64,000 nucleotides of DNA from contig JAAYDA010000066.1 in NCBI GenBank assembly GCA_012729505.1, forward strand, positions 1 through 64,000, given 5' to 3'. Below, piece after piece: positions 19,405-28,606 of this stretch; position 1 is the first letter of the stretch, and each line of letters begins with the position of its first letter. Both the position numbers and the translations under genes were made by a program. Under the pieces are notes generated by a model. It worked only from the letters and a program-made list of their open reading frames with translations. It did no database searches and was not told the DNA's origin. The stretch is from Syntrophomonadaceae bacterium (GTDB taxonomy: Bacteria > Bacillota > Syntrophomonadia > Syntrophomonadales > DTU052).

Positions 19405-19908
19405 TCAGTTCATCTCCAGATTCTTAATCTCGTCCCTTAACTCTGCGGCCTGCTCATACTGTTCTTCGGCCACCGCAGCCTGCAATTTTGTTTTCAAGGC
19501 TTCAATCTTCCGTTTAACAATGATTTTACTTGCCCCTCTTTTAGGAATTTTACCGGTATGACCGGTGTTGCTGTGAATCCTTCTCAAAGTCGGTTCCAAC
19601 TGTTCTCTGAAGGTCTCATAACATTCACTGCATCCCAATTTGCCGCTGTGAGAAATAGCATTTAGTCCAATTCCACAGTTTGGGCAAGTCTTATTGTTTG
19701 TTAAGCCCACCTGCCCAACCTGCACCGGCGAGGATACGAAAAAACTACCCAGCAACTTAGACCATGCCATCCCACTTCCAAAATTGATGTAACCTCTTTG
19801 AGCGGCACATTCCTCACATAAATGCAGTTGAGTGTGCTTGCCATTGTAAGTTTCAGCAATAGTAACCACGGCAGGATTACTCTGGCAATCCTCACACTTC
19901 ATTTTCAT
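19405..19908 (-). CDS. mcsA: McsA, activator of protein arginine kinase
   Basis: 167 residues with four CxxC pairs (CEDC at 5-8, CEEC near 32, CPNC near 75, CSEC near 94) forming two zinc-binding units, and a C-terminal UVR domain (about 130-165, EEQYEQAAELRDEIKNLE). McsA stimulates McsB in Bacillus. Its ATG overlaps the end of ctsR by 4 nt. Confidence 0.95.
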   Translation of the reverse strand: MKMKCEDCQSNPAVVTIAETYNGKHTQLHLCEECAAQRGYINFGSGMAWSKLLGSFFVSSPVQVGQVGLTNNKTCPNCGIGLNAISHSGKLGCSECYETFREQLEPTLRRIHSNTGHTGKIPKRGASKIIVKRKIEALKTKLQAAVAEEQYEQAAELRDEIKNLEMN

Positions 19909-20330
19909 CCCTCCAATACTTCTAATGCCCCTTCAATAATTTCTGACCTGATATAATCACTTATTTCATCATCCAAATTCATTATTATCCGATTAATTAT
20001 GTTTATTAACAGTTTTGCCTCCCGTACCGTCAAAATTCCTTGGCTCATCAAATCATCAATAGTCATGCAGGCCTGTTCTTGAGTAAGCCCTACCGCAAGC
20101 CTCTTCTCAGAAAGCTTCTGAATCCGGATAAAACCTCTCCCTCCCCGCTTGCTCTCAGTTCTGAAGCCCTCCTCCGCCGTAAAGCGAGTGCCCAGAACAT
20201 AGGTGATTTGAGAAGGCGCACACTGAAATGTCTCCGCCAGCTCCGCACGCTGAATCTCTACCTTATAATCATCACTGCGATCAATTAATACTTTAAGATA
20301 ACATTCTATTTTATCAGTCAAGCTGCGCAC
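19905..20330 (-). CDS. ctsR: Transcriptional repressor CtsR
   Basis: 141 residues. N-terminal winged helix-turn-helix (about 1-70, QRAELAETFQCAPSQITYVLG and the glycine-rich wing SKRGGRGFIRI) and a C-terminal dimerization/McsB-interaction domain. Represses class III heat-shock genes until phosphorylated or degraded. Start is GTG at 20330 with AGAGG 8 nt upstream; nearby ATGs are out of frame. First gene of the operon and apparently autoregulated through the operator just upstream. Confidence 0.95.
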   Translation of the reverse strand: MRSLTDKIECYLKVLIDRSDDYKVEIQRAELAETFQCAPSQITYVLGTRFTAEEGFRTESKRGGRGFIRIQKLSEKRLAVGLTQEQACMTIDDLMSQGILTVREAKLLINIINRIIMNLDDEISDYIRSEIIEGALEVLEG

Positions 20331-20342
20331 ATCATATACCTC

Positions 20343-20359
20343 TTTGACTTTATTTGACC
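20343..20359 (-). promoter_or_regulatory. CtsR operator
   Basis: On the minus strand GGTCAAATAAAGTCAAA, matching the established CtsR box (direct heptads A/GGTCAAA separated by three bases). It lies 13 nt before the ctsR start, where binding blocks transcription of the operon. Confidence 0.9.
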
Positions 20360-20454
20360 TTTATATTTATATTTTATTTCATATTAATAAAAAAGCAAGT
20401 GAAAGTTTTCAATGCCCAAGTTCAAATTAACATTTTTTTGACCTTCCTGACTAA

Positions 20455-20705
20455 TTGAGATGTGGGAAGCACAGTGGGAGGTGGGAATGGAATTCGGAGT
20501 CGCGGCAGTTGCCGAACTGGGAAGCGGGAACCAAGTCTCAGCTGAAGAAACGTGAGGAGTGAGGCGTTAGGCGAGAAGGGTCCCGAGTCTGCTTCCTGGC
20601 CATGGAGGGTGAATTGGCGGTGTGCTGCTCGGAGGCCGAACCTGAGCAGTTAAAGCGAGCAGGGAGCCATTACTCCTTACTCCTCTCGCTTTACCCCTCA
20701 CTCTC
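20455..20705. repeat. Dispersed repeat family R2, copy b
   Basis: Second copy of the element at 6738. The core at about 20585-20658 shares CCATGGAGGGTGAATTGG and GTGTGCTGCTCGGAGGCC with copy a at roughly 85-90 percent by eye. Outer parts carry GTGAGGAGTGAGG at left and ACTCCTTACTCCTC, CCCCTCACTC at right. Fills the gap between the ctsR promoter region and the FtsA-like gene and encodes that gene's last residues and stop. Nothing else was found in this roughly 350-bp gap. Confidence 0.8.
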
Positions 20706-22847
20706 CCAATACAATTCAACCTGGTCGCCATCTTTCAGATAAGTGGTGAAGCCGGTGGCTTCGCCATTAACTCTTATGATAAGATTGCCGGAAGGCTTAG
20801 GAGTAATGTTCACATATCTTAGCAGGTCATTGACAATAATAGCAGACGTACTTTCTCTGATATTTAGCATTGCACCGTCTTCTAATATTTGATCGAAAGA
20901 AACTACCTCATCATTCATTTCCAATATTAATTCACGAGTTGGAATGGAGATTTTTTCATTATTGACTATTACCTCTAACAAACCCGGGTTTTCATCTATA
21001 TTTAACACTTCGCGGATCGTAGGCGGTCCGGTAAATTCATAATTGAATCGGCTTCCATAGGGAACTGTCCCATTGAGATCAGATTCCTTGCCGTCAATTT
21101 CAACCCGGCATTTGTTCCAATTAATGTGTTTTTCCCGCCCATTATTCAGGAAATACCTGATAGAATAAGGCGCCGTCAATTCTTTATCAACTCCCGATAA
21201 TTCCAATAATTCTCTAGTCTGATAACCAGGCATAGTCTTAATTACCGAATGATCCGTAATTACGTAATCCGCTGATTTCAGCTCTCCATTTACTAATATC
21301 CGGGGAGGTAAAGTCATCCTTTCACCGTTAATCATTATCTCCCCGCCAGTATCGTCAACCAAATCTCCAGCCAATATTCTCACATCTTCGCCGTGCTCTC
21401 CCCTTACAAATTCGATCTTATCTCCGGCCTTAAGGGGAGTGTCCAACTCTCCCGGCTTACCATTAACATTGATGAGAGGAGGTTTGCCCATTTTCCCCTT
21501 AAATGTGGTGGGCTTCCCGTTCACCTCCACCACCATCCCCATTCCTGGGCGACCAATTATGTTATTTAAATTGACCCCCGAAGCTAATAATGCCGCAGAA
21601 ACATCAATTTTATTTACCCCCCACAAGAGGATTTCGCGCCCATTAACATTCACTTTGACCAGGGGCAAAGATCGGGATTCCAGAGCATTAAGGCCAATGC
21701 CTATGGGAGTAACCGCTTGGGGGCCGGTAAGCACCGGATAGTCTCCGCTAATGGCAGTCAAAGCTTCCCGGGTTCGCATCCCCACTCTATTTGGAGGAAT
21801 CTCCAAAGCATTAGCCAGATCCTGAAGAATTCCTGGTGTAAGGCTCCCTCCGCCCACACAGATAAGGGCGTCGGGTTTACGGCCATTGACAGCCAAAATC
21901 TCCTTAGCCATCTGAACAACCAACTCTATTATTGTCGGTCGAATCTGCTCAATCACTTCAGCCGACGAGACAGATACTTGGTTTTCCAGAACATCAACAA
22001 AGGTAATATCAGCTTCATCATTCAACCGCCTCTTAATCTGCTCGGCAGAATAAAAATCCAGCAAATAGTACTCAGCTATACATTCTGTAATCTCATCTCC
22101 ACCTACAGGCACCATGGCATATGCCGTTACTTTTCCTTTGTCCACTACTGCTATATCGGAGGTTCCGGCGCCAATATCGATAAGAACCAGGTTCAGCAGC
22201 CGCATTGTGGCAGGAATTGCCGCTGTTAAAGCAGCAATCGGCTCCAGGGTAAGGTTGGCAACTTTGAGTTTGGCTTTGTTCAAGGCTGACAGCAGACTGT
22301 CAACTACCACCCGGGGCAGAAAAGTAGCAATTACTTCAATTTCCATATGCCGGCCTACCTGTCCCACCAAGTTCTGTAGGGATTGTCCCTCCAGAAGCTG
22401 GTTGACCACACTATACCCAACACAGAAATATCCGGCCGACACCTGTTCCTCCCTGGCGGTTTCCATCTGAGCTTTTTGCACAGCTTCCAATTCCAAGGCT
22501 TGAACTTCCCGCCAGCTTATTTCATGGAGCTGCGAGCGTACCGCGGACGCACTCCCTCTTGAAGTTATAAGTGCCCTTCCTGCGGCAGCTACCGCCGCCT
22601 GACGCAAACGCAAACCAGTGGTCTGCTCCAGCTTTGTCTTGATATTAGTAATTTCCGCAGCGATTGCCTCAACATCATGGATCTGCCCATCCATCATAGA
22701 ACGGCTTTTATGCTCCAAGGACTCAACCGCCCGAATCCTTATTTCATCGGATTTCTCTAATATAATTCCGGTAATAGAATGAGTTCCAATGTCCAGAGCC
22801 AGTACCCACTGAGGTTTTTTCGTCTTTTGGCCCGAATTTTTCGACAT
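20691..22847 (-). CDS. FtsA/PilM-like ATPase with long C-terminal repeat region
   Basis: 718 residues, far longer than FtsA (about 420). Residues 15-390 are an actin-fold ATPase of the FtsA/PilM group: ALDIGTHSITGIILE phosphate-1 loop, LVLIDIGAGTSDIAVV phosphate-2, and ICVGGGSLTPGI adenosine motif. Residues 395-718 hold about six repeated modules of the form VNG-x-L-x-GD-x-VE (for example VKVNVNGREILL, LINVNGKPGELD, LIIRVNGEATGF), reminiscent of beta-grasp folds. No membrane segment or amphipathic FtsA tail is obvious. The last residues ESEG come from repeat R2. Probably a cytoskeletal or envelope-assembly factor; exact role unknown. Confidence 0.85.
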   Translation of the reverse strand: MSKNSGQKTKKPQWVLALDIGTHSITGIILEKSDEIRIRAVESLEHKSRSMMDGQIHDVEAIAAEITNIKTKLEQTTGLRLRQAAVAAAGRALITSRGSASAVRSQLHEISWREVQALELEAVQKAQMETAREEQVSAGYFCVGYSVVNQLLEGQSLQNLVGQVGRHMEIEVIATFLPRVVVDSLLSALNKAKLKVANLTLEPIAALTAAIPATMRLLNLVLIDIGAGTSDIAVVDKGKVTAYAMVPVGGDEITECIAEYYLLDFYSAEQIKRRLNDEADITFVDVLENQVSVSSAEVIEQIRPTIIELVVQMAKEILAVNGRKPDALICVGGGSLTPGILQDLANALEIPPNRVGMRTREALTAISGDYPVLTGPQAVTPIGIGLNALESRSLPLVKVNVNGREILLWGVNKIDVSAALLASGVNLNNIIGRPGMGMVVEVNGKPTTFKGKMGKPPLINVNGKPGELDTPLKAGDKIEFVRGEHGEDVRILAGDLVDDTGGEIMINGERMTLPPRILVNGELKSADYVITDHSVIKTMPGYQTRELLELSGVDKELTAPYSIRYFLNNGREKHINWNKCRVEIDGKESDLNGTVPYGSRFNYEFTGPPTIREVLNIDENPGLLEVIVNNEKISIPTRELILEMNDEVVSFDQILEDGAMLNIRESTSAIIVNDLLRYVNITPKPSGNLIIRVNGEATGFTTYLKDGDQVELYWESEG

Positions 22848-23010
22848 AAATCTTTCCTTAGATAGAGATTAATAACCTCTATTTCGATAATAAAGAAACT
22901 TTTTCCTGCCTTTAATCCCAGCAGCTTCACTTCGGAAAACAAGCCAAGACCCCTGCATCGGGGAGGGAAACTAGTGAAATGTGGATAACAAAGGAACGAC
23001 GAGGCGGGAG

Positions 23011-24105
23011 TTATGTTCTGGAGCGCCGCAATAGCTGGGTAACCAGGCGGGCATTTTGATCAGCTTTTTCCTTGAGATGGGTCACCTGTTGTTCAATACC
23101 GGCAGATTGCACCGAATAACCGGCAATACTATCAATCGCTGTTCGGGCTGCAACAACCGGATCAAAGTTATCGTCACTAAACAATGGATCCTTTCCAAAT
23201 ATCTGAAGGAACGTTTCCACTTTGGGATCATAAGATATTCCCTCAAAGGGGATCCCTTCACAGGCGGCAAATATAAGAGAATGCAGGCGCATTCCCACTA
23301 AAGCACTAAGGTGTGAAATCAATCCCATTAATTGTGTGGAATTCATAGGTTTTTCCGCAATTACAGCCGGCTTCTTCATTAATCGATTTATGCGCCGCGA
23401 ATACTCCAAATCAGCAGGATGCTGCAGAGGCAGGAGAAGTAATTGCGAACCGGATTCAGACAGACTATCGAGGAATAAAGATATTTGCCGATCGCTGAAA
23501 TCTGACCAGCTGCGCAAAGATATCCCCAGTATTCCTTGGTTCGGGTCTATCCCCAATGAATTCAGATAAGCCTTGGCCTCTGCCAACTCTTCGGTACCCG
23601 GCTGTAAAGAGAAGACCGGGTCGGCTGTTACCCGTACAGGAGGTCTGTTTACTCCGATTTTTTCAAGGAATTGTGCAGATTCGTAATCTCTTAACGTTAT
23701 CAGATCAACCCGGTTAGCCACAACTTTAATAAGCCATCTGCCTAACCTGCCATTGACCGGTCCCACTCCCTGAGCATAAAACACTACCGGTGTTTTCAAT
23801 AGCTTGGCAAGAACTACTATTCCCAGATAGTATGGTATAGACAAAGGACCGGTTACATCCTGGAGGAGACTGCCTCCCCCGCTAATCAACAGATCCGCCT
23901 GATACAACTCCTTGATCAAAACCAACGGGTTTACCCGGCTCACTGCTCGAACCCCGTGATTTCTGGCGGTCTGTTGAGGATTACCGGATAACACTGTAAT
24001 ATCCAGAGATTCCTCCCCTAACCTGAGTGAACTGCTTATAGCAGTAACCAGGGCTTCATCTCCCGCATTGTCAAAGCCATAATAACCGGACAGTACTATA
24101 CGCAT
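23011..24105 (-). CDS. csaB: Polysaccharide pyruvyl transferase CsaB
   Basis: 364 residues of the PS_pyruv_trans family. It starts with the CsaB-typical MRIVLSGYYGFDNAGDEA, contains LLISGGGSLLQDVTGPLSIP (about 73-92) and GMRLHSLIFA (about 277-286). CsaB adds ketal pyruvate to secondary cell-wall polysaccharide, the anchor for SLH-domain S-layer proteins. The adjacent WecG/TagA glycosyltransferase supports a cell-wall-glycan role. SLH proteins themselves are not in the window. Confidence 0.93.
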   Translation of the reverse strand: MRIVLSGYYGFDNAGDEALVTAISSSLRLGEESLDITVLSGNPQQTARNHGVRAVSRVNPLVLIKELYQADLLISGGGSLLQDVTGPLSIPYYLGIVVLAKLLKTPVVFYAQGVGPVNGRLGRWLIKVVANRVDLITLRDYESAQFLEKIGVNRPPVRVTADPVFSLQPGTEELAEAKAYLNSLGIDPNQGILGISLRSWSDFSDRQISLFLDSLSESGSQLLLLPLQHPADLEYSRRINRLMKKPAVIAEKPMNSTQLMGLISHLSALVGMRLHSLIFAACEGIPFEGISYDPKVETFLQIFGKDPLFSDDNFDPVVAARTAIDSIAGYSVQSAGIEQQVTHLKEKADQNARLVTQLLRRSRT

Positions 24106-24197
24106 GGATACTCCTTGCTTCCAATAGTCTGGCAGTATGTTGATGGGGTCAATATTACATTATTACTAATCCCCTGTAACAAACAAAAATAATAATT

Positions 24198-24962
24198 CTA
24201 ACGGTTTGGCAACGATTGGCCGGCTTTTTTCCTTCCCTGTTTCAAAACAAGCCCAACAAACTTGGGTAATGCCATCTGCCTCTTAATACGTGCAGGTTCA
24301 CTGACCAAGCGATATAACCACTCTAAACCAAGACGACGCCATATTCGGGGTGCCCGTTTAACCCTGCCGGCCAATACATCAAGAGTTCCGCCTACTCCGA
24401 TGCAGACAGGAACCCTCAGGTCTTCCAGGTATTGGGCTATCCATTGATCCTGACGAGGAGCTCCCAATCCCACTAATAGAATATCGGGCTGAGCAGCTCG
24501 AATCAACTCCACGATTTCTAACGATTCATCATCAATAAAATAACCATGATGATTTCCTGCAACTTTCACCCGATGCGGAGGATTCATGAGAATCCCGGCA
24601 ACTTCCTGGGCCACCCCCGGCCGTCCGCCCAGCAAATAAACTGATAGCCCCTGTTCTTCGGCCAGCTTCAGTATCTTATAAGTCAATGCCACCCCGGTAA
24701 CCCTTTTGCTAATATCGTAACCTTGGCGTCGTAAAGCCCAAATTGCCCCAATGCCATCAGGGGTTACCAATCGAGCCCGGGCATAGATCTCTTTTAACTG
24801 CGGAGACTCCTGAGCACGATAAATCATTTCCGCATTTAAGGTAACAATTTGGGAAGGCAGCCTTTTTCGGATCATGTCTTCAGCCAGTTTCATTGCCCCG
24901 GCCATATCTACAACATCCAGCCTACATCCCAAAACTTGCGCCTGTTCATATTCAAAGGACAT
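24198..24962 (-). CDS. WecG/TagA/CpsF family glycosyltransferase
   Basis: 254 residues of the GT26 family. Signatures: VTLNAEMIYRAQE (about 40-52), RLVTPDGIGAIWAL (about 64-77), YLLGGRPGVAQEVA and VGLGAPRQDQWI (about 163-174). Members transfer N-acetylmannosamine(-uronic acid) onto an undecaprenyl-linked GlcNAc in teichoic-acid linkage or related glycans. Next to csaB, it likely makes the carrier polysaccharide. Ends in a basic tail, as GT26 enzymes that dock on membranes do. Confidence 0.9.
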   Translation of the reverse strand: MSFEYEQAQVLGCRLDVVDMAGAMKLAEDMIRKRLPSQIVTLNAEMIYRAQESPQLKEIYARARLVTPDGIGAIWALRRQGYDISKRVTGVALTYKILKLAEEQGLSVYLLGGRPGVAQEVAGILMNPPHRVKVAGNHHGYFIDDESLEIVELIRAAQPDILLVGLGAPRQDQWIAQYLEDLRVPVCIGVGGTLDVLAGRVKRAPRIWRRLGLEWLYRLVSEPARIKRQMALPKFVGLVLKQGRKKAGQSLPNR

Positions 24963-25032
24963 ATTATGCCTCCTGCCAGATTACATATAAAATATTAATA
25001 CTTATTGTCAGGCCTTGCAATTACGGACACAG

Positions 25033-25073
25033 CAAAACAAGGACGCCTGATAATTCAGCGCCCTTGTTTTGTT
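25033..25073 (-). terminator. Intrinsic terminator after the flagellar gene
   Basis: Minus strand AAAACAAGGGCGC paired with GCGTCCTTGTTTT, the 3' arm ending in the T-run. It lies 9 nt past the stop and separates the mbl-flagellar block from the glycan genes. Confidence 0.85.
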
Positions 25074-25081
25074 CCCGAATC

Positions 25082-25849
25082 CTAAAGTCTGCCGACTTGG
25101 TTTATTACTTTATCAAGGGTTGAATCCTGAGATTGAATTACTTTTTGCAGTACCTCATATGACCTTACCACCGTAATAAGGTCTACCATTTCTTGAATCG
25201 CATTAACATTGGAAATCTCCAGGTGCCCCAGCATAACCTGAGGATTGTCCAGCACCTCCGGATCTTGCCCCTCCAGCACCAGAAGGTCATCTCCTATTTT
25301 GGAAAACCTGTCCGGATCATTAACTCTGACTATATTAAAAGCGTTTATAATCTCCCCATCCTGTAAAACATTGCCTTGACCATCAAAATCCATTTTTTCC
25401 TCGGATTCTATATAGCCTTCCTTGCCCATAACCGCATAACCACTGCCGGTAACCAATCTACCGTCAGCATTTAATGTAAATGCCCCATTACGAGTGTAGG
25501 CCGTTCCCTGAGGAGTCTCAACCATAAAATAGGTGTCCGGCCCTAAGGCAAAATCCAAAGGATTTTGGGTAGCTCTTAAGGAGCCCAGGCTATGGTCAGT
25601 GAATATATCTGCAATAGCCGTTCCCGTCCCCAGTGAACCTATCCGAACCGGCTCAGCCGGACGAGGTGCGGAACCGCGTCTTTCGGTCTCCCCCATTCTT
25701 TCCAGCAACATGGAAGGAAAGTCTTGTGATACAACCACATCTTTCTTGAATCCCGCCGTATTAACATTGGCCAGGTTATTCGACAATACATCCTGACGAG
25801 TCATTTGGACCATCATCCCTGAACTTGCTGTGTAAAGACCTCTAATCAA
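25082..25849 (-). CDS. Flagellar hook-basal body (rod) protein, FlgF/FlgG family
   Basis: 255 residues. N-terminal flagellar rod motif SSGMMVQMTRQDVLSNNLANVNTAGF-like (about 9-34; ANVNTAGFKKD), a central FlgE/F/G domain (DTYFMVETPQGTAYTRNGAF) and the C-terminal Flg_bbr motif EISNVNAIQEMVDLITVVRSYE. It corresponds to flhO/flhP, which follow mbl in B. subtilis; here only one copy is present. Suggests a flagellate or a descendant of one. Confidence 0.92.
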   Translation of the reverse strand: MIRGLYTASSGMMVQMTRQDVLSNNLANVNTAGFKKDVVVSQDFPSMLLERMGETERRGSAPRPAEPVRIGSLGTGTAIADIFTDHSLGSLRATQNPLDFALGPDTYFMVETPQGTAYTRNGAFTLNADGRLVTGSGYAVMGKEGYIESEEKMDFDGQGNVLQDGEIINAFNIVRVNDPDRFSKIGDDLLVLEGQDPEVLDNPQVMLGHLEISNVNAIQEMVDLITVVRSYEVLQKVIQSQDSTLDKVINQVGRL

Positions 25850-25947
25850 CGTAACACCTCTTTATCCCTTCGAGACTTCATGTAATCATATATCGGTGTC
25901 TGGAAAATTTTCTTTAGTACTAATAGGGCCAAGTTCAGGAAATTTGC

Positions 25948-26973
25948 TTACAGAACTCTTTTGGCCATGCCTTTCTGGCTGCTCAAATAGCCGATGCTTG
26001 ACAAGGCCTTGCCGGTTCCCAATGCTACACAAGAGATGGGGTCCTCAGCTATATGTACCGGTAAGTTTGTTTCCTTGGATATTAATAAATCCAATCCATA
26101 GAGGAGAGCGCCTCCTCCGGTCATGACTATCCCATTATTCAAAATATCGGAAGCTAATTCAGGTGGTGTCTTCTCCAAAACTTCTTTCACAGCATTGATC
26201 ACCGCTTCTAAAGCTTCCTGCAGTGCCAACCAGGTTTCCTGTGAAGACAGCTGGATAGTTCTGGGCAGTCCGGTCAGAAGATCACGCCCTCGGACATCAG
26301 TCACTTCAATCGCGCGATGTTGGGGCGGGAAAGCGTTACCAATATTGATTTTTACTTCCTCAGCAGTCCTTTCACCAATTAACAGATTATATTCACGCCT
26401 GATATAGCGAATAATAGCTTCGTCAAACTTGTCCCCCCCCAGGCGAAGAGAACTCCTGCAAACAATGCCCCCTAAAGACAAGACCGCAATATCAGTAGTC
26501 CCTCCACCAATATCAACAATCATGTTGCCGGTGGGATCAGCAATATTTATACCCGCTCCCATAGCCGCGGCCAAGGGCTCTTCAATCAGAAATGCCTGTC
26601 GGGCCCCGGCCTGTAATGTGGCCTGCCGCACCGCTCTTTCTTCTACATCAGTGGCATCTGTAGGAACACATACTATTATTCGAGGCTTAAACATAAGCTT
26701 TTTGCCTACCACTTTACGGATAAAATAAGTAAGCATTTTTTCTGTTATTTCATAATCAGCAATGACTCCATCCTTCAAAGGGCGAACAGCTACTATATAC
26801 CCAGGAGTTCGCCCCAGCATCTGGCGGGCTTCCTCGCCCACTGCTATAACTTTGTCCGTATCTCTATCAATGGCTACCACGGAAGGTTCACGCAGTACAA
26901 TACCCTTCCCCTTCTTAAAAACCAGAATACTGGCAGTTCCTAAATCTATACCTATGTCCTCAGAAAAAAACAC
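25948..26973 (-). CDS. mbl: Rod-shape actin homologue Mbl/MreB
   Basis: 341 residues of the MreB family: [13 protein letters not shown] (phosphate 1, about 8-20), [15 protein letters not shown] (phosphate 2, about 157-171), [13 protein letters not shown] (adenosine, about 284-296). It organises lateral wall synthesis. Identification as Mbl rather than MreB rests on spoIIID upstream and a flagellar rod gene downstream, the B. subtilis spoIIID-mbl-flhO order. Confidence 0.93.
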   Translation of the reverse strand: MFFSEDIGIDLGTASILVFKKGKGIVLREPSVVAIDRDTDKVIAVGEEARQMLGRTPGYIVAVRPLKDGVIADYEITEKMLTYFIRKVVGKKLMFKPRIIVCVPTDATDVEERAVRQATLQAGARQAFLIEEPLAAAMGAGINIADPTGNMIVDIGGGTTDIAVLSLGGIVCRSSLRLGGDKFDEAIIRYIRREYNLLIGERTAEEVKINIGNAFPPQHRAIEVTDVRGRDLLTGLPRTIQLSSQETWLALQEALEAVINAVKEVLEKTPPELASDILNNGIVMTGGGALLYGLDLLISKETNLPVHIAEDPISCVALGTGKALSSIGYLSSQKGMAKRVL

Positions 26974-27094
26974 CTATTTCCATCCTTTCGGGAAAATATT
27001 GTATTCTATCTCCTATAATGCGATATATTTCTATAATAATAGCAGCAAACCCTTCATTTAAAAAAAACAATTTTTTTGCAACTTATTTGATTTT

Positions 27095-27352
27095 TTACAA
27101 TTGACTCTGATTCATATATTTTTGACGCGTTGCTTCTCCTCCCCTAAGATGGCGTTCCGCTTTGTTTTTGCTCATAACCTGGCGTACTTCTTCTGCCAGA
27201 TCTTTATTGATCCTGGGCAGGCGTTCAGAAACATCTTTATGTACAGTGCTCTTGCTGATCCCAAAAACATCGGCTGTCTGTCTGACAGTAGCCGAAGTTC
27301 GAATAATATATTTGCCCACCTTAACAGCCCGTTTGCGAATGTAGTTTTGCAC
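27095..27352 (-). CDS. spoIIID: Stage III sporulation transcriptional regulator SpoIIID
   Basis: 85 residues, the usual length. Helix-turn-helix TVRQTADVFGISKSTVHKDVSERLP at about 22-46, followed by the basic C-terminal helix (RHLRGGEATRQKY) that contacts DNA. SpoIIID regulates mother-cell genes after sigma-E. Between spoIID and mbl as in Bacillus. Confidence 0.97.
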   Translation of the reverse strand: MQNYIRKRAVKVGKYIIRTSATVRQTADVFGISKSTVHKDVSERLPRINKDLAEEVRQVMSKNKAERHLRGGEATRQKYMNQSQL

Positions 27353-27428
27353 CGCTTTCCCCCCAGCGTTTTCTACAAGTGTATTCGGGGTTGCAGCAGC
27401 GTATTCATGAAGCTGTATAGGTTTGCTG

Positions 27429-28319
27429 TCAAAACTCTATCAAGTACAATTTTACCCCCTGATAATAGTAATGCAAAATTTCCCGATAGCTGTACCCGTT
27501 TAACGCCATGCCGTTGCTTCCATACTGACAAAGTCCCACCCCATGCCCATAACCGGAGGTGGTAATGGTTACCACATCATTACTTTCATCAATCGTAAAA
27601 CGAGCCGATGGAAGCTGGAGAGCCTGGCGCACCTTCGCGCCGGTAGTTTTAATATTGCTCCAGGCTATAGTCGAAACCGTCCCATTTTCTGTCTTGATTA
27701 TTTCCTGAGGCCGGGCCGGCATTCCCTCCCGCAGATTAAGGAGCTGGCGGAATTTAGACAATGACATTATAGTTTTCCGGTGATAGTAAGGGGACTTATT
27801 ATCCCAATAGCACTTAACCCCTTTAAGATAAGGATAATCATTGCCCCAGACCGACAAGGAATTTTCCGTATGACCTCCACAGGTTGAATGATATACCGGG
27901 TCAATCAGCTGCCCCCCGAAGGTTATCACTTGGCCTCGGGTTGCCTGCACCGCCCGTTTAACCCGATCAACCGCCCAGTAACATTGGGGATGGGCCGACA
28001 AGTAATCTTCTTCTGAGATATATGCCTGACAATGACCGATATCGTCGCAAATATTCGCCTGATCATGATGATCGGCCGGGTTGAAATACCTGCGCAAGGT
28101 GTAGGTTCGAGCACATACCGCTTGAGCTTTTAATGCTTCTGTTTCAAAGCTGGCCGGCATCTCAGCCAGCACAACACCGGTCACATATTCCTCTAAAGGA
28201 AGGTTCACCGTTTCAGAGCGTTCTGTAAGAAACAACTTTATCATTACTTCCGGCTCTTCCCGGGTTGATGTAACCATATTCATAAGTCCAAATACAATTA
28301 ATAGAACCAGTATGCCCAC
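27429..28319 (-). CDS. spoIID: Stage II sporulation protein D
   Basis: 296 residues from GTG at 28319; a lytic transglycosylase that degrades septal peptidoglycan during engulfment. One N-terminal membrane segment (LVLLIVFGLMNMV), then the SpoIID domain with LPLEEYVTGVVLAEMPASFE, the STCGGHTE zinc/active-site region and YGHGVGLCQYG near the end. No ribosome site precedes the GTG. A CTG eight codons earlier (28343) has GGGAGAGG 4 nt upstream and would add the positive charge expected before the membrane segment, so the true start may be that CTG. Confidence 0.93.
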   Translation of the reverse strand: MGILVLLIVFGLMNMVTSTREEPEVMIKLFLTERSETVNLPLEEYVTGVVLAEMPASFETEALKAQAVCARTYTLRRYFNPADHHDQANICDDIGHCQAYISEEDYLSAHPQCYWAVDRVKRAVQATRGQVITFGGQLIDPVYHSTCGGHTENSLSVWGNDYPYLKGVKCYWDNKSPYYHRKTIMSLSKFRQLLNLREGMPARPQEIIKTENGTVSTIAWSNIKTTGAKVRQALQLPSARFTIDESNDVVTITTSGYGHGVGLCQYGSNGMALNGYSYREILHYYYQGVKLYLIEF

Positions 28320-28428
28320 AGTCGCCCAGTTAATATTTCTCAGTGTTCCTCTCCCCCTGTAACTCTAATATGAATATAACCGGCAAAACAGACCTGTCTG
28401 CACCAGGGGGAACCAGTGACCACCAAAC

Positions 28429-28455
28429 AAAAAATCCCCGTAAATCACGGGGATC
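28429..28455 (-). terminator. Intrinsic terminator after the 80-residue membrane protein
   Basis: Minus strand ATCCCCGT, short loop ATTT, ACGGGGAT followed by TTTTTTG. It lies about 150 nt downstream of the gene, beyond repeat R3a, and before spoIID. Confidence 0.8.
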
Positions 28456-28460
28456 AGACC

Positions 28461-28580
28461 GATGACGAATCTCTGCGTTGCTAGAAAACCCCGCTCAATC
28501 AACGTACCTCATGTACGCCTCAATCGCGGATTTTCCTTGCGCCTTGATCTTCACTCCCGTCATCAGCCTGGCTAGATTGT
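28461..28580. repeat. Dispersed repeat family R3, copy a (full length)
   Basis: About 120 bp beginning GACGAATCTCTGCGTTGCTAG and ending near GCGCCTTGATCTTCACTCCC and CATCAGCCTG. The centre has the palindromic ACGTACCTCATGTACG and flanking CTCAATC copies, framed by CCGC and GCGG. A shortened copy lies at 61911. It is located between a terminator and the small membrane protein gene. Confidence 0.75.
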
Positions 28581-28606
28581 TGTATTGTATTTTTATATTT
28601 ACGCTT

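Noticed and set aside
22848-23010. Riboswitch (c-di-GMP-like) in the gap before the FtsA-like gene
   Set aside because: I looked for conserved GEMM-type elements and found none; only a short CCCCTGCATCGGGG hairpin-like stretch.
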